DNA of 28,414 bases, from positions 1 to 28,414 of the forward strand of contig JAADGU010000152.1 in the NCBI GenBank assembly GCA_013152195.1, in the 5' to 3' direction. The notes beneath the pieces are model-generated. The model searched no databases and was not told where the DNA came from. It saw nothing but the letters and a program-made list of their open reading frames with translations. This DNA is from Nitrospirota bacterium. GTDB taxonomy: Bacteria > Nitrospirota > Thermodesulfovibrionia > Thermodesulfovibrionales > JdFR-85. Position 1 is the first letter of the stretch, and every line of letters begins with the position of its first letter. This document shows, piece by piece, positions 17,217 to 25,773 of this stretch. The translations under genes were made by a program, and so were the position numbers.

Positions 17217-18038
17217 ATGGACAAGGAACCCGGCATCCTGAAAAAGGCAGACGAGTTTTTGCAGATATTTAAAAAGGGTGAGGAATTCACCAGGAACCTC
17301 CTTAAGGAAAACGAACGTCTCCGGTTCAGGATTGCAGAACTTGAAGAAGCCCATACACAGGATTTCAATACGGCAAAGACAAAACATTATGAAGATCATA
17401 TCAGAATGCTGAAAGACGAGATAGAGGCCCTGCAGGAAAGGTTCAGAAGAGTTGAGACAGAAAACAGGGACTTCTCACAGAAATACGTGATTGTAGAAGA
17501 AGAAAACAATAATCTGGCCAATATGTATGTAGCAAGTTACCAACTTCACTCAACACTCGATTATGAAGAGGTTCTGAAGATAGTCCTTGAAATTATAATT
17601 AATCTGATAGGGGCAAAAAAGTTTTCTGTAATGTTAATTGATAAAAAGCTTGAAGAGCTGGAACCAATTGCCTCAGAGGGTATCGACATGGACAATGGTG
17701 CTGGAATTTCGATAGGCAGGGGAGTTATAGAAAAAGTGGTCATGGAAGGGGAGAGCTACTTTTCAGACGACCCGGTTCACACTGAATCAGAAGACCCCGC
17801 AAAACCCATTGTATGCATACCGCTCAAGATTAAAGAACACGTGATTGGTGTAATTGCAATATATTCATTCCTTAACCAGAAGACCGGGTTCACAAATGTT
17901 GATTACGAACTGTTCAACCTTCTGGCAGGCCATGCAGCTACTGCCATATTTTCATCCCGGTTATATGCCCGCTCCAAGAGGGAGTTTACAACTATCCAGA
18001 ACTTCCTTGAACTTATGAAGGTAAAATCAACGCAATAA
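17217..18038 (+). CDS. coiled-coil GAF-domain protein
   Basis: The 273-residue cytoplasmic protein has a long charged coiled coil (about 20-105, e.g. KENERLRFRIAELEEA) followed by a GAF domain (about 115-255: LDYEEVLKIVLEIIINLIG, KFSVMLID, IGRGVIEKVV, PIVCIPLKIKEHVIGVI). GAF domains bind small ligands such as cyclic nucleotides, hemes or tetrapyrroles. No conserved ligand residues can be read here, and there is no enzymatic output domain. It sits 59 nt after cheB and 10 nt before the last cheY, so it is probably an accessory sensor or scaffold of the same pathway. AAGGA lies about 12 nt before the ATG, a weak spacing. Confidence 0.8.
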   Translation: MDKEPGILKKADEFLQIFKKGEEFTRNLLKENERLRFRIAELEEAHTQDFNTAKTKHYEDHIRMLKDEIEALQERFRRVETENRDFSQKYVIVEEENNNLANMYVASYQLHSTLDYEEVLKIVLEIIINLIGAKKFSVMLIDKKLEELEPIASEGIDMDNGAGISIGRGVIEKVVMEGESYFSDDPVHTESEDPAKPIVCIPLKIKEHVIGVIAIYSFLNQKTGFTNVDYELFNLLAGHAATAIFSSRLYARSKREFTTIQNFLELMKVKSTQ

Positions 18039-18048
18039 AGGAGGGGGC

Positions 18049-18420
18049 ATGCCAATTATCCTCGTAGTTGAGGATTCACCAACAATGAGACAACTTATAA
18101 GCTTTGCCATGCGCCGAATCCCCGGGTCAAAGGTTATAGAAGCCACAGACGGGGTTGACGCCCTTAAAAAGCTGTCATCAGAGAAGGCCGATATTATTCT
18201 TGCCGATATAAACATGCCTGTAATGGACGGACTGAAACTGGTGAGTCTCGTGAGGGGAAATTCGGAATTCAGGAATATACCCATAATAATCATAACTACC
18301 GAAGGGGCTGAGGAGGATAGAAAAAAGGCAATGGCCATAGGCGCCAATGCCTACATTCCAAAACCCATACAGACTCAGGAACTGGTTAACCTTGTAACGC
18401 AACAGCTTGACAGAAAATAG
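18049..18420 (+). CDS. cheY: single-domain CheY-like response regulator (second copy)
   Basis: This 123-residue receiver carries E8/D9, D53 in LADINMPVMDG, T83 in IIIITTE and K105 in IPKPI. It has the full set of receiver residues and no output domain. AAAGGAGGGGG stands just before the ATG. Same length and similar sequence to the receiver at 3938, so the cluster begins and ends with a CheY-like protein; one may be the output regulator and the other a phosphate sink, as in other systems. Confidence 0.93.
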   Translation: MPIILVVEDSPTMRQLISFAMRRIPGSKVIEATDGVDALKKLSSEKADIILADINMPVMDGLKLVSLVRGNSEFRNIPIIIITTEGAEEDRKKAMAIGANAYIPKPIQTQELVNLVTQQLDRK

Positions 18421-18433
18421 TTTCAGAAACATA

Positions 18434-18449
18434 GGCAGGAAACCCTGCC
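18434..18449. terminator. hairpin between convergent cheY and rlmN
   Basis: GGCAGG (18434-18439) pairs with CCTGCC (18444-18449) across a 4-nt loop in the 32-nt gap between convergent stop codons. There is no good T run on either strand, so it is a weak terminator candidate. Confidence 0.35.
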
Positions 18450-18452
18450 GGT

Positions 18453-19463
18453 TCAAGCTCCCCTTAACTGACCACAGGCAGCCAGTATATCCAGGCCCTT
18501 ACTCTTCCTAACCATCGCTGTAATCCCTCCCGACTGCAAGAGGCTCCTGAAGAACTGTACCCTTTCCTCCCGAGGTCTCCTGAACTCAGCCCCTTCATAC
18601 GGGTTAAAGGGAATGAGATTAATCTTTGAAGGGATGCCCCTGAGAAGACGCACAAGCCTCTCAGCATCCCCGGAGGAATCATTGAGGCCTTCAAACAGTA
18701 TATACTCGAAGGTTATCCTTCTGCGAGGCTCAAGGGGATACTCCCTGCATGCCCGCATGAGTGTCCTGACAGGGTAGCGCCTGTTAACCGGCATTATATA
18801 CCCTCTCACATCATCAGTTGTGGCATTTAGTGATACGGCAAGGTTTACAGCCGGAGTAAGGCCCGCCAATCGCTTCATTCCGGGAATAACACCAGAGGTC
18901 GAGACCGTAATCCTCCTCCTGGATATCTTTAACAGGCTATTCATCCTCTTAAAGGCATGAGAGACATTATCAAGGTTATTCATAGGTTCTCCCATCCCCA
19001 TAAATACAATATTTGTCGTCGTCCGTGGCTCGATCAACCTCTGTACCGCTATTACCTGATCCACTATTTCATGGGCCTGGAGGTTTCTGATAAAACCCAT
19101 CTTCCCGGTGAGACAGAACCTGCACCCCATTGCACAGCCGATCTGGGAAGAGACACACAGTGTAAGCCTGTCATCATCAGGTATTAAAACAGCCTCAATG
19201 GCCTCGCCATCTTCAAGCCCGAAAAGGAACTTTTCGGTCCCGTCAATTGACACCCTGCGGTCAAGGAGTTTGAGATTACTGATACAGGCTATCTTTGAAA
19301 GTCTCTCCCTTAGCGCTTTTGACAGTTCTGTTATGTCCTGTATATGGAGGGCACGTTTCTCATATATCCAGTAAAGGAGTTGTTTCACCCTGAAGGCGGG
19401 AAGATCAAGAGAGAGGAGGAACCCGGTGAGTTCTTCCTCTGAAAGTGCCTTAAGATTAATCAT
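18453..19463 (-). CDS. rlmN: dual-specificity 23S rRNA/tRNA adenine-C2 methyltransferase RlmN
   Basis: The 336-residue radical-SAM enzyme methylates C2 of A2503 in 23S rRNA and, in characterised members, A37 of some tRNAs. The iron-sulfur motif CAMGCRFC supplies Cys110, Cys114 and Cys117. The C-terminal ACGQL places the methyl-carrying Cys330. GMGEPMNN and VSLNATTD are also family signatures. The start MINLKALSEEEL matches the usual RlmN start, but no strong ribosome site precedes it. It is the last gene of a metK-ahcY-rlmN run, all users or recyclers of SAM, and is preceded by a structured repeat. Confidence 0.95.
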   Translation of the reverse strand: MINLKALSEEELTGFLLSLDLPAFRVKQLLYWIYEKRALHIQDITELSKALRERLSKIACISNLKLLDRRVSIDGTEKFLFGLEDGEAIEAVLIPDDDRLTLCVSSQIGCAMGCRFCLTGKMGFIRNLQAHEIVDQVIAVQRLIEPRTTTNIVFMGMGEPMNNLDNVSHAFKRMNSLLKISRRRITVSTSGVIPGMKRLAGLTPAVNLAVSLNATTDDVRGYIMPVNRRYPVRTLMRACREYPLEPRRRITFEYILFEGLNDSSGDAERLVRLLRGIPSKINLIPFNPYEGAEFRRPREERVQFFRSLLQSGGITAMVRKSKGLDILAACGQLRGA

Positions 19464-19480
19464 AAATTATCAATCTCTAA

Positions 19481-19673
19481 CCCGAAGCCAACGATAAAAA
19501 ACCTCAATTTTGAAAAGGAAGCGATAGGATTGACTCTGAACGGTTTTAATTTCGCACTAAATTCACCCGGATGGTGAATTGCGAAATTCCTCGGAGACAG
19601 ACACGATGTCTGTCGAGAATGAGTGAAGAGTCTATCATATTGCTTCCTATAACCGTTTGTCAGGAGATTCGGG
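19481..19673. repeat. structured repeat, copy A, just 5' of rlmN
   Basis: The outer ends pair (CCCGAA 19481-19486 with TTCGGG 19668-19673). Inside, a near-perfect 21-bp inverted repeat starts GGAAGC (19517-19537) and ends GCTTCC (19627-19647). It encloses AATTCACC-CGGAT-GGTGAATT and GACAGACA-CGA-TGTCTGTC hairpins. Copy B at 20971-21180 shares most of the sequence, with compensatory base changes in the stems. ACGGTT just inside the left arm can pair with AACCGT just outside the right arm. On the minus strand a TTTTTT tract follows the long stem. It could be a MITE-like repeat, an RNA leader or an intercistronic processing/termination element. Confidence 0.75.
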
Positions 19674-19685
19674 ACTTTTATTTGG

Positions 19686-20945
19686 TTACGTCCCCATCTC
19701 CCAGCTGTGGAGGTACCTGTTCTGCTCCCTGGTAAGTTTATCTATCACTACACCCATTGCCTTTAACTTCAGCAAGGCAATCTTCCTGTCTATCTCCTCG
19801 GGCACCCTGTAAACCTGTTGCTGAAGTTTTTTGTGATTTTTCACTATATAGCCGGCACAGAGTGCCTGATTGGCAAAACTCATATCCATCACTGCAGAGG
19901 GATGACCTTCTGCCGCAGCCAGGTTTACGAGCCTTCCATCGCCAAGCAGGTATATACGTCTGTTGTTTTTCAGTGTAAACTCCTGAACAAAATCCCTCAC
20001 CTTCCGTGAGGCTTTCGCAAGAGATTTTAAGGCCTCGATATCTATCTCCACATTAAAGTGTCCCGAGTTACATACAATTGCCCCATCCTTCATAACCCTG
20101 AAACAGTCCCTTGATATTACGTTTATATCACCTGTTACAGTAACAAAAACATCACCTATGCGGGATGCCTCCTTTATGGGCATCAACTCATAACCGTCCA
20201 TAATGGCTTCAAGTGCTTTCAGTGGGTCAACCTCTGTTACTACAACCCTTGCCCCCAGTCCCCTGGCCCTCATTGCCACGCCACGCCCGCACCATCCGTA
20301 ACCGCTGACTACAAATACCGAACCTGCTATCAACCTGTTGGTAGACCTCAGAATACCATCGATTGTGCTCTGTCCGGTACCATATCTGTTATCAAACAGG
20401 TACTTGGTATAGGCATCGTTAACAGCAATAATCGGATAATTAAGGATGCCTTTTTCAGCCATTGCCCTCAGCCTTATGACACCCGTAGTCGTCTCTTCAG
20501 TTCCGCCAATCAGGTTCCCTGTCTTATCCTTCTCAGACGTATGGAGAGTGGATACAAGATCAGCCCCGTCATCCATGGTTATGTGCGGCTTGACAGAAAG
20601 AACAGAGCGGATATGACTGTAATATTTGCGATTGTCTTCGCCCTTAACGGCAAAAACAGGTATTTTTGCATATTTTACAAGTGCTGCTGCAACATCATCC
20701 TGAGTACTGAGGGGGTTTGATGCACAGAGTACAACCTTTGCACCACCGGCCTTTAGGGTCTCCATAAGACTGGCTGTTTCGGTTGTAACATGCAGACATG
20801 CAGCTATCGTGATACCCTTAAGCGGTTTTTCCTTCTCAAACTGCTCCCTGATCTTTCTGAGCACAGGCATTTCCATCTCTGCCCATTCGATCCTCAACCT
20901 GCCCTGCCTGGCAAGTTTCAAATCCTTCACATCATGCTTCAGCAT
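19686..20945 (-). CDS. ahcY: adenosylhomocysteinase (S-adenosylhomocysteine hydrolase)
   Basis: The 419-residue enzyme splits S-adenosylhomocysteine into adenosine and homocysteine, removing the inhibitory product of methyltransferases. It has EWAEMEMPVL near the start, HVTTETASL, TEETTTGV, the NAD-binding loop SGYGWCGRGVAMRARGLG (214-231), VCNSGHFNVEID and LAAAEGHPSAVMD. NAD remains tightly bound in the family. The C-terminus lacks the usual ...PDHYRY ending and resembles shorter thermophile-type forms. A GGAAGGGAG ribosome site precedes the ATG. It lies between metK (upstream) and rlmN (downstream), with a structured repeat on each side. Confidence 0.96.
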   Translation of the reverse strand: MLKHDVKDLKLARQGRLRIEWAEMEMPVLRKIREQFEKEKPLKGITIAACLHVTTETASLMETLKAGGAKVVLCASNPLSTQDDVAAALVKYAKIPVFAVKGEDNRKYYSHIRSVLSVKPHITMDDGADLVSTLHTSEKDKTGNLIGGTEETTTGVIRLRAMAEKGILNYPIIAVNDAYTKYLFDNRYGTGQSTIDGILRSTNRLIAGSVFVVSGYGWCGRGVAMRARGLGARVVVTEVDPLKALEAIMDGYELMPIKEASRIGDVFVTVTGDINVISRDCFRVMKDGAIVCNSGHFNVEIDIEALKSLAKASRKVRDFVQEFTLKNNRRIYLLGDGRLVNLAAAEGHPSAVMDMSFANQALCAGYIVKNHKKLQQQVYRVPEEIDRKIALLKLKAMGVVIDKLTREQNRYLHSWEMGT

Positions 20946-20970
20946 CCACTTCTCCCTTCCTGTTCATTCA

Positions 20971-21180
20971 TATCCGGATATCCGTACCCAGCAGCGATAA
21001 AAAAGCTCATGCATGGAAAGGAAGCGATATGATTGACTCTGAACGGTTTTAATTATCACTTTTGTCTCACCCGGATTCCCGAAGTACTTCGGGATCGGAG
21101 ATGGACACGATGTCCATCAAGAATGAGTGAAGAGTCTATCATATTGCTTCCAACTACCGTTTATCTCTGGATTCGGGATA
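20971..21180. repeat. structured repeat, copy B, just 5' of ahcY
   Basis: Same family as copy A. The 21-bp inverted repeat is 21020-21040 with 21131-21151. The internal hairpin GATGGACA-CGA-TGTCCATC (versus GACAGACA/TGTCTGTC in copy A) shows two compensated base-pair changes. The other internal arm is replaced by the 16-nt palindrome CCCGAAGTACTTCGGG. The outer ends pair weakly (TATCC 20971-20975 with GGATA 21176-21180). CACCCGGAT and GAATGAGTGAAGAGTCT are shared blocks. It begins 25 nt before the ahcY start and lies in the metK-ahcY spacer. Confidence 0.75.
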
Positions 21181-21228
21181 CAGCAATATTGTCTTTACTC
21201 CATTACTCCAACACTATCTATCCTTCTT

Positions 21229-22380
21229 TTATAACCCTGCCTGCTTTCTCAGGGTCTCGGCGCGGTCAGTCTTTTCCCAGGTAAAATCATCGTCATTCCT
21301 GCCGAAGTGACCGTAAACAGCGGTCTTCTTGTAAATCGGTCTTCTCAGGTCAAGGGTCTCCATAATCCCCTTTGGCGTCAGGTCAAAGTTCTTTCTTACA
21401 AGCGTAACGATATCCTGATAAGGGATTTTTTCAGTGCCAAAGCCATCAACGAGTATGGATACAGGCTCGGGAACACCAATGGCATAGGCAATCTGTACCT
21501 CTGCCCTGTCAGCAAGACCTGCGGCTACAATGTTTTTGGCAATATAGCGCGCCATGTAAGCACCTGAACGGTCCACCTTTGTCGGGTCTTTACCTGAGAA
21601 ACACCCCCCGCCATGTCTGGAAACTCCTCCATAGGTGTCAACGATTATCTTTCTGCCTGTCAGTCCCGTATCACCCATGGGACCACCAACAACAAATCTT
21701 CCGGTTGGATTAATATGATATTTTACATTCTCTTCATCAAGAAGTTCGTTAGGCACAACAGGTTTTATTACCTTTTCTATAATATCCTCTCTTATCTCCT
21801 TGAGCGTCACGTCAGGGTTATGCTGTGTTGAGACCACGATGGAATCAATCCTGTAGGGCTTGCCCTCCCTGTATTCAATAGTCACCTGGGTCTTCCCGTC
21901 CGGTCTCAGATAGCCAAGTATATCCTTCTTTCTCACCTCTGAAAGCCTTCTGGCAAACTTGTGGGCAAGAATAATTGGAAGCGGCATCAGTTCAGGAGTT
22001 TCGTTACAGGCAAAACCAAACATGAGCCCCTGATCTCCCGCCCCCCCCGTATCCACACCCATCGCTATATCACCTGATTGACGGTCAATCGCTGTGACAA
22101 CAGCACAGGTCTCATAATCAAATCCGTATTTCGCCCTTGTATACCCGATATCTTTTATGGTCTCCCTGACAAGCTCGGGTATATGGACATAACAGCTTGT
22201 TGTGATCTCACCTGAAACAAAGACAAGACCAGTTGTTGTAAGCGTTTCACAGGCAACCCTGCCATAGGGGTCCTCTGTAAGTATAGCATCCAAAATTGCA
22301 TCGGATATCTGATCGGCAATCTTATCAGGATGCCCCTCTGTTACTGATTCAGAAGTAAAAAAATAGTTCCTTCTCGGCAT
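21229..22380 (-). CDS. metK: S-adenosylmethionine synthetase (methionine adenosyltransferase)
   Basis: The 383-residue enzyme makes SAM from methionine and ATP. Signatures are FTSESVTEGHPDKIADQISDA at the N-terminus, GGAGDQGLMFGFA, and GGPMGDTGLTGRKIIVDTYGG (given as separate conserved blocks), followed by GGCFSGKDPTKVDRSGAY. Length and start are typical. A GGGAGGTG ribosome site precedes the ATG by a few bases. It is the first gene of the metK-ahcY-rlmN run and supplies the methyl donor for CheR and RlmN in this window. Confidence 0.97.
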   Translation of the reverse strand: MPRRNYFFTSESVTEGHPDKIADQISDAILDAILTEDPYGRVACETLTTTGLVFVSGEITTSCYVHIPELVRETIKDIGYTRAKYGFDYETCAVVTAIDRQSGDIAMGVDTGGAGDQGLMFGFACNETPELMPLPIILAHKFARRLSEVRKKDILGYLRPDGKTQVTIEYREGKPYRIDSIVVSTQHNPDVTLKEIREDIIEKVIKPVVPNELLDEENVKYHINPTGRFVVGGPMGDTGLTGRKIIVDTYGGVSRHGGGCFSGKDPTKVDRSGAYMARYIAKNIVAAGLADRAEVQIAYAIGVPEPVSILVDGFGTEKIPYQDIVTLVRKNFDLTPKGIMETLDLRRPIYKKTAVYGHFGRNDDDFTWEKTDRAETLRKQAGL

Positions 22381-22764
22381 GCCTCACCTCCCTGAATGAA
22401 AATATTGGTCTAATATATTAAACGTTTGCACTCAAAAATTAAAAGAGAAAACTCGGATATACAAGCTTTTTTTAGTATGCAGCCTCAACAGGGCAATAAA
22501 ACAATGGTTCTGCTTTCTCCACTATTGTCTCTCATGGCCTGCCAGATATTGCCGAACCTGTCGACACTGTTACATTCAAATATTATTATATATTTATGTT
22601 TTTGTCAAGAAGGATACTGCATGAAGAATACTGTATGTGGGGATTTACACGTAACAATCTGAAAAGCCCTGCTACCCTACTGGAATATAGCATTATATGT
22701 TATTATTATATTAATTAATTGTTGATCCGGATTCCGGGCTCTGAAATAATTACAGGAGGAAAGA
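22381..22764. other. divergent intergenic region between metK and the stress-protein gene
   Basis: No convincing gene is present: the 78-codon frame at 22426-22662 has no ribosome site or protein-like composition. On the minus strand TTGACA (22608-22603) with TAATAT (22585-22580, 17-nt spacing) could drive metK, leaving a leader of about 190 nt. I see no SAM-I or SAM-II riboswitch signature in that leader. On the plus side, the AT-rich stretch 22690-22725 probably holds the promoter for the next gene, but no single box pair stands out. CCGGATTCCGG near 22727-22737 is a short hairpin. Confidence 0.4.
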
Positions 22765-23199
22765 ATGATGAAAAACACCATGAAGAAAATTCTCATCGCC
22801 CATGATGGCTCGAAAAGCTCGAACAAGGCCCTCAAGATAGCTGTAGAGATAGCGGTGAAATTCGATTCAACACTCTATGTCCTTTCCGTTGTACCTGAAT
22901 TATACCTTACAGAACTAACAGACTTCGACCGTCAGAGAATCACGGAAGCCCTGACCGAAGAGACAAACAAGACCATGGAAAAGGTAAGGAGCTCCCTCGC
23001 CTCTCACACTATTGAACATAAAACCCTTGTCAGGCAGGGTGACCCTGCGGAGGTAATCCTTGACACCGCAAAGAAGATGAAAGTCAACCTGATTGTTACA
23101 GGTTCCCATGGACGTCACGGGGCTACCAAATTCCTGCTCGGCAGCGTTTCCTCAAAGGTCCTCGACCACGCACACTGCCCTGTTCTCGTGGTAAAATAA
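22765..23199 (+). CDS. universal stress protein (UspA family)
   Basis: The 144-residue single-domain protein begins KKILIAHDGSKSSNKALK and ends with the nucleotide-binding motif GSHGRHGATKFLLGS (113-127) and HAHCPVLVVK. The G-2X-G-9X-G-S pattern indicates the ATP-binding subclass. GGAGG at 22755-22759 fits ATG 22765 (5-nt spacing) or the next in-frame ATG at 22768. It is followed after 21 nt by a two-component system on the same strand, so the three genes are probably co-transcribed and stress-linked. Confidence 0.93.
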   Translation: MMKNTMKKILIAHDGSKSSNKALKIAVEIAVKFDSTLYVLSVVPELYLTELTDFDRQRITEALTEETNKTMEKVRSSLASHTIEHKTLVRQGDPAEVILDTAKKMKVNLIVTGSHGRHGATKFLLGSVSSKVLDHAHCPVLVVK

Positions 23200-23220
23200 A
23201 ACCGGAGAGGAGGCCTTCTG

Positions 23221-23907
23221 ATGAAAATACTTGTAGTTGAAGATGAGGAAAACGTCGCTTCTTTTATAAAGACGGGGCTGGAAGAAGAATCCCACAACGT
23301 TGATATTGCGACTAACGGAAAAGACGGTTTTCTGCTGGCAACAACAACTGACTACAACCTCATTATCCTGGATGTAATGCTGCCTGAAATTGACGGGCTG
23401 GACCTTTGCAGGCTGATCAGGATGAAGGGGATTCATACACCTGTCCTTATGCTCACCGCAAGAGATACAGTGGAGGATAAGGTAAAGGGACTTGACAGCG
23501 GGGCTGACGATTATCTCACAAAACCCTTCTCTTTCGAAGAACTCCTTGCCCGAATAAGAGCCCTTGCAAGAAGAAGACAGTTTCCTGTTGAACCGCTCCG
23601 TTGCGGAGACCTCAAAATTGACCCTATAACGAGAAAAGTCACAAGGTCAGACAAGGAAATATACCTCAGACCAAAAGAGTTCGCCCTCCTGGAGTATCTA
23701 CTAAAGAATAAAAACAAGGTTCTCACACGCACCCAGATACTCCAGAATGTATGGGGATACAACTTTGATCCCAACACAAATGTGGTTGATGTACACATCA
23801 ACTTCCTAAGAGACAAAATCGACCGCGACTTCTTAAAAAAACTCATCCATACCGTACGTGGCATCGGTTATGTTATTAAAGAAGATGACTATAACCTTCC
23901 GGCATAA
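23221..23907 (+). CDS. OmpR/PhoB-type response regulator
   Basis: The 228-residue protein has a receiver domain (E7/D8, D51 in LDVMLPEIDG, K in LTKPFSFEELLARIRAL) and a winged-helix DNA-binding domain (about 125-222: LRPKEFALLEYLLKNKNKVL, VVDVHINFLRDKI, HTVRGIGYVIK). It resembles the CopR/CusR group, but the target is unknown. GGAGG precedes the ATG by about 7 nt. Its 3' end overlaps the kinase gene, the usual pairing for a two-component operon. Confidence 0.94.
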   Translation: MKILVVEDEENVASFIKTGLEEESHNVDIATNGKDGFLLATTTDYNLIILDVMLPEIDGLDLCRLIRMKGIHTPVLMLTARDTVEDKVKGLDSGADDYLTKPFSFEELLARIRALARRRQFPVEPLRCGDLKIDPITRKVTRSDKEIYLRPKEFALLEYLLKNKNKVLTRTQILQNVWGYNFDPNTNVVDVHINFLRDKIDRDFLKKLIHTVRGIGYVIKEDDYNLPA

Positions 23908-25255
23908 GCTCACCTTCGTCTATTCTTCTGTGACCATCTGTCTCATTCTCATCTTTGTATCAGCTCTTTATCTATCCTTCAAAAACAGCATGATCAAGGA
24001 GATTGACCGCACTTTATTAGCCGAGGCCCGTATTGCTGCAACCAGGGGAATAGCTGACAACAATACGGAAAAAATCGGCAAGGTAATGATAAAAAAGACA
24101 GGAAACGAATATGTGCAGGTTTCAAATATTCGTGGAGATATATCCATCACATCGCTGAAATCCGGAAATCTCAGTTGGCCTATAAAAATGCCACTGATTG
24201 AGAAGGCTTTTAAAGGCACCTATTCCTTTGATACCGTATCTTTCAGGGGGGAACCATACAGGGTTCTCCATTTTCCTGTGGACAAGAGCAGAATACTGAG
24301 GCTCGGATATTCGTTACAAAAGGTGGATGGAGAGCTGAAGGAACTCCGGAATCTTTTCTTCTTCTTTCTTCCGTTTCTACTCATAACCGTAGCCATTTTC
24401 GGTTATCACATGGCTGGAAGGACCATAGTCCCGGTTGTCAGACTCACAGAAACAGCAGACAAGATCAAGAAAGGGAATTTAAAGGAACGGATACAACTGG
24501 ATTCCCCCGGTCTTGAGATAAGGAATCTGGTAAAGGTCTTTAACGACATGCTCGACAGTATCCAGAAACATGTTGAAGGTCACAAACGTTTCACATCTGA
24601 TGTCTCCCATGAGATCCGTTCTCCCCTTACCGCACTTAAAGGCAGCATAGAGGTGACGCTGAGAAGAAAACGGAAACCGGAGGAATACGAGGATATACTG
24701 AAGAAAAATCTCTTTGAAGTAAACAGGCTTCATAAAATAAGCGACAATCTCCTGCTCCTTGCAAGGGCTGACCATGATATTCTTGAACTCAGGAAGTCAT
24801 GGGTTGATATCAACGAACTGCTCGGCCACATTGTGGAGAGACACAAAAACAAGATACTCGAAAAATCACTGGATGTAATTGAGGAATATCAGGAACCCCT
24901 TGAGTTTCTGAGCGACAGGGACCTTCTTGACGAGGCTCTATCCAACCTCTTTGACAATGCGCTGAAGTATACACCCGATAAAGGCTCCATCTTCCTGAAG
25001 ACAGAACAGTCCTTCCATGGGATAACCGTAACTTTTCACGACACAGGACCCGGAATACCTGAAAAAGACAGGGATAGAGTTTTTGAAAGGTTTTACCGCG
25101 TTGACAAGACAAGGTCACGTCTTTCCGGTGGTTCAGGACTCGGGCTTGCCATAACAAAATGGATCATTGAAACCCACGGAGGAAATATCTCTGTGAGAAA
25201 CCACAACAAAGGAGGAGCAATATTCACAATAACACTGCCGGTTGATGATGCATAA
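23885..25255 (+). CDS. membrane sensor histidine kinase
   Basis: The kinase (456 residues from ATG 23885) has TM1 near the N-terminus, a periplasmic domain of about 120 residues, TM2 around LFFFFLPFLLITVAIFGYHMAG, and a HAMP domain. The HisKA domain has the phosphorylated His in SDVSHEIRSPLTALKG (His242 from this start). The ATPase domain shows the N box LFDNALKYTPDKG, DTGPGIPEKDRDRVFERFYR and GGSGLGLAI. Layout and HAMP/HisKA sequence resemble the CusS group, but the signal is unknown. GTG 23858 and ATG 23870 are alternative in-frame starts; the protein-like hydrophobic N-terminus fits 23885 best. It partners the regulator it overlaps. Confidence 0.93.
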   Translation: MTITFRHKLTFVYSSVTICLILIFVSALYLSFKNSMIKEIDRTLLAEARIAATRGIADNNTEKIGKVMIKKTGNEYVQVSNIRGDISITSLKSGNLSWPIKMPLIEKAFKGTYSFDTVSFRGEPYRVLHFPVDKSRILRLGYSLQKVDGELKELRNLFFFFLPFLLITVAIFGYHMAGRTIVPVVRLTETADKIKKGNLKERIQLDSPGLEIRNLVKVFNDMLDSIQKHVEGHKRFTSDVSHEIRSPLTALKGSIEVTLRRKRKPEEYEDILKKNLFEVNRLHKISDNLLLLARADHDILELRKSWVDINELLGHIVERHKNKILEKSLDVIEEYQEPLEFLSDRDLLDEALSNLFDNALKYTPDKGSIFLKTEQSFHGITVTFHDTGPGIPEKDRDRVFERFYRVDKTRSRLSGGSGLGLAITKWIIETHGGNISVRNHNKGGAIFTITLPVDDA

Positions 25256-25315
25256 ACCTTCTATCCCCGAACTCTCGCAATCCCCAGAACATAAAAACAA
25301 AACGGTGTTCTTGCA

Positions 25316-25762
25316 ATGACGCGGATTACCATCAGTGAAATGACGACTTCCGACATCCCTGAGGTGACAGCAATAGAGAACGAATCCTTCTCCACTCCCT
25401 GGTCAGCGGCATCTTTCTTTTCAGAGATTAATAATCCCGCCTCTATCTGCCGTGTTGCCCTGGCTGGAGATTCCCTGATCGGGTATATATGTGCCTCCTG
25501 CATACTTGATGAAGGGCACATATTAAATCTTGCTGTACGGACTGACTACAGAAGAAAGGGAACAGGAAAAATGCTGGCACTCTCCATACTGAAAGAACTG
25601 TACGCTCGTGGTTGCAAAAGGATATTCCTTGAGGTCAGGGCATCCAATACAGCTGCGATAAGATTATATGAATCCATAGGGTTCAGGACTCTGGGCCTGA
25701 GAAGGGGTTATTACTTTTTTCCAAAAGAAGATGCCGTTGTCATGGGGCTGCAACTCAACTGA
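25316..25762 (+). CDS. rimI: ribosomal-protein-alanine N-acetyltransferase RimI
   Basis: This 148-residue GNAT acetyltransferase has the acetyl-CoA loop TDYRRKGTGKMLALSIL, then LEVRASNTAAIRLYESIGFRTLGLRRGYY and EDAVVMGL. These match the RimI branch, which acetylates the N-terminus of ribosomal protein S18. IENESFSTPWS near the start is also RimI-like. No clear ribosome site precedes the ATG. It follows the kinase gene by 60 nt without a visible terminator and ends 11 nt from the convergent TIM-barrel gene. Confidence 0.85.
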   Translation: MTRITISEMTTSDIPEVTAIENESFSTPWSAASFFSEINNPASICRVALAGDSLIGYICASCILDEGHILNLAVRTDYRRKGTGKMLALSILKELYARGCKRIFLEVRASNTAAIRLYESIGFRTLGLRRGYYFFPKEDAVVMGLQLN

Positions 25763-25773
25763 AAAGAGTGTAA

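Noticed and set aside
22381..22573. SAM riboswitch in the metK leader
   Set aside because: The conserved SAM-I or SAM-II segments are not present by eye on the minus strand.
22426..22662. Possible 78-residue small gene
   Set aside because: No ribosome site, composition unlike protein, and it lies in a divergent promoter region.
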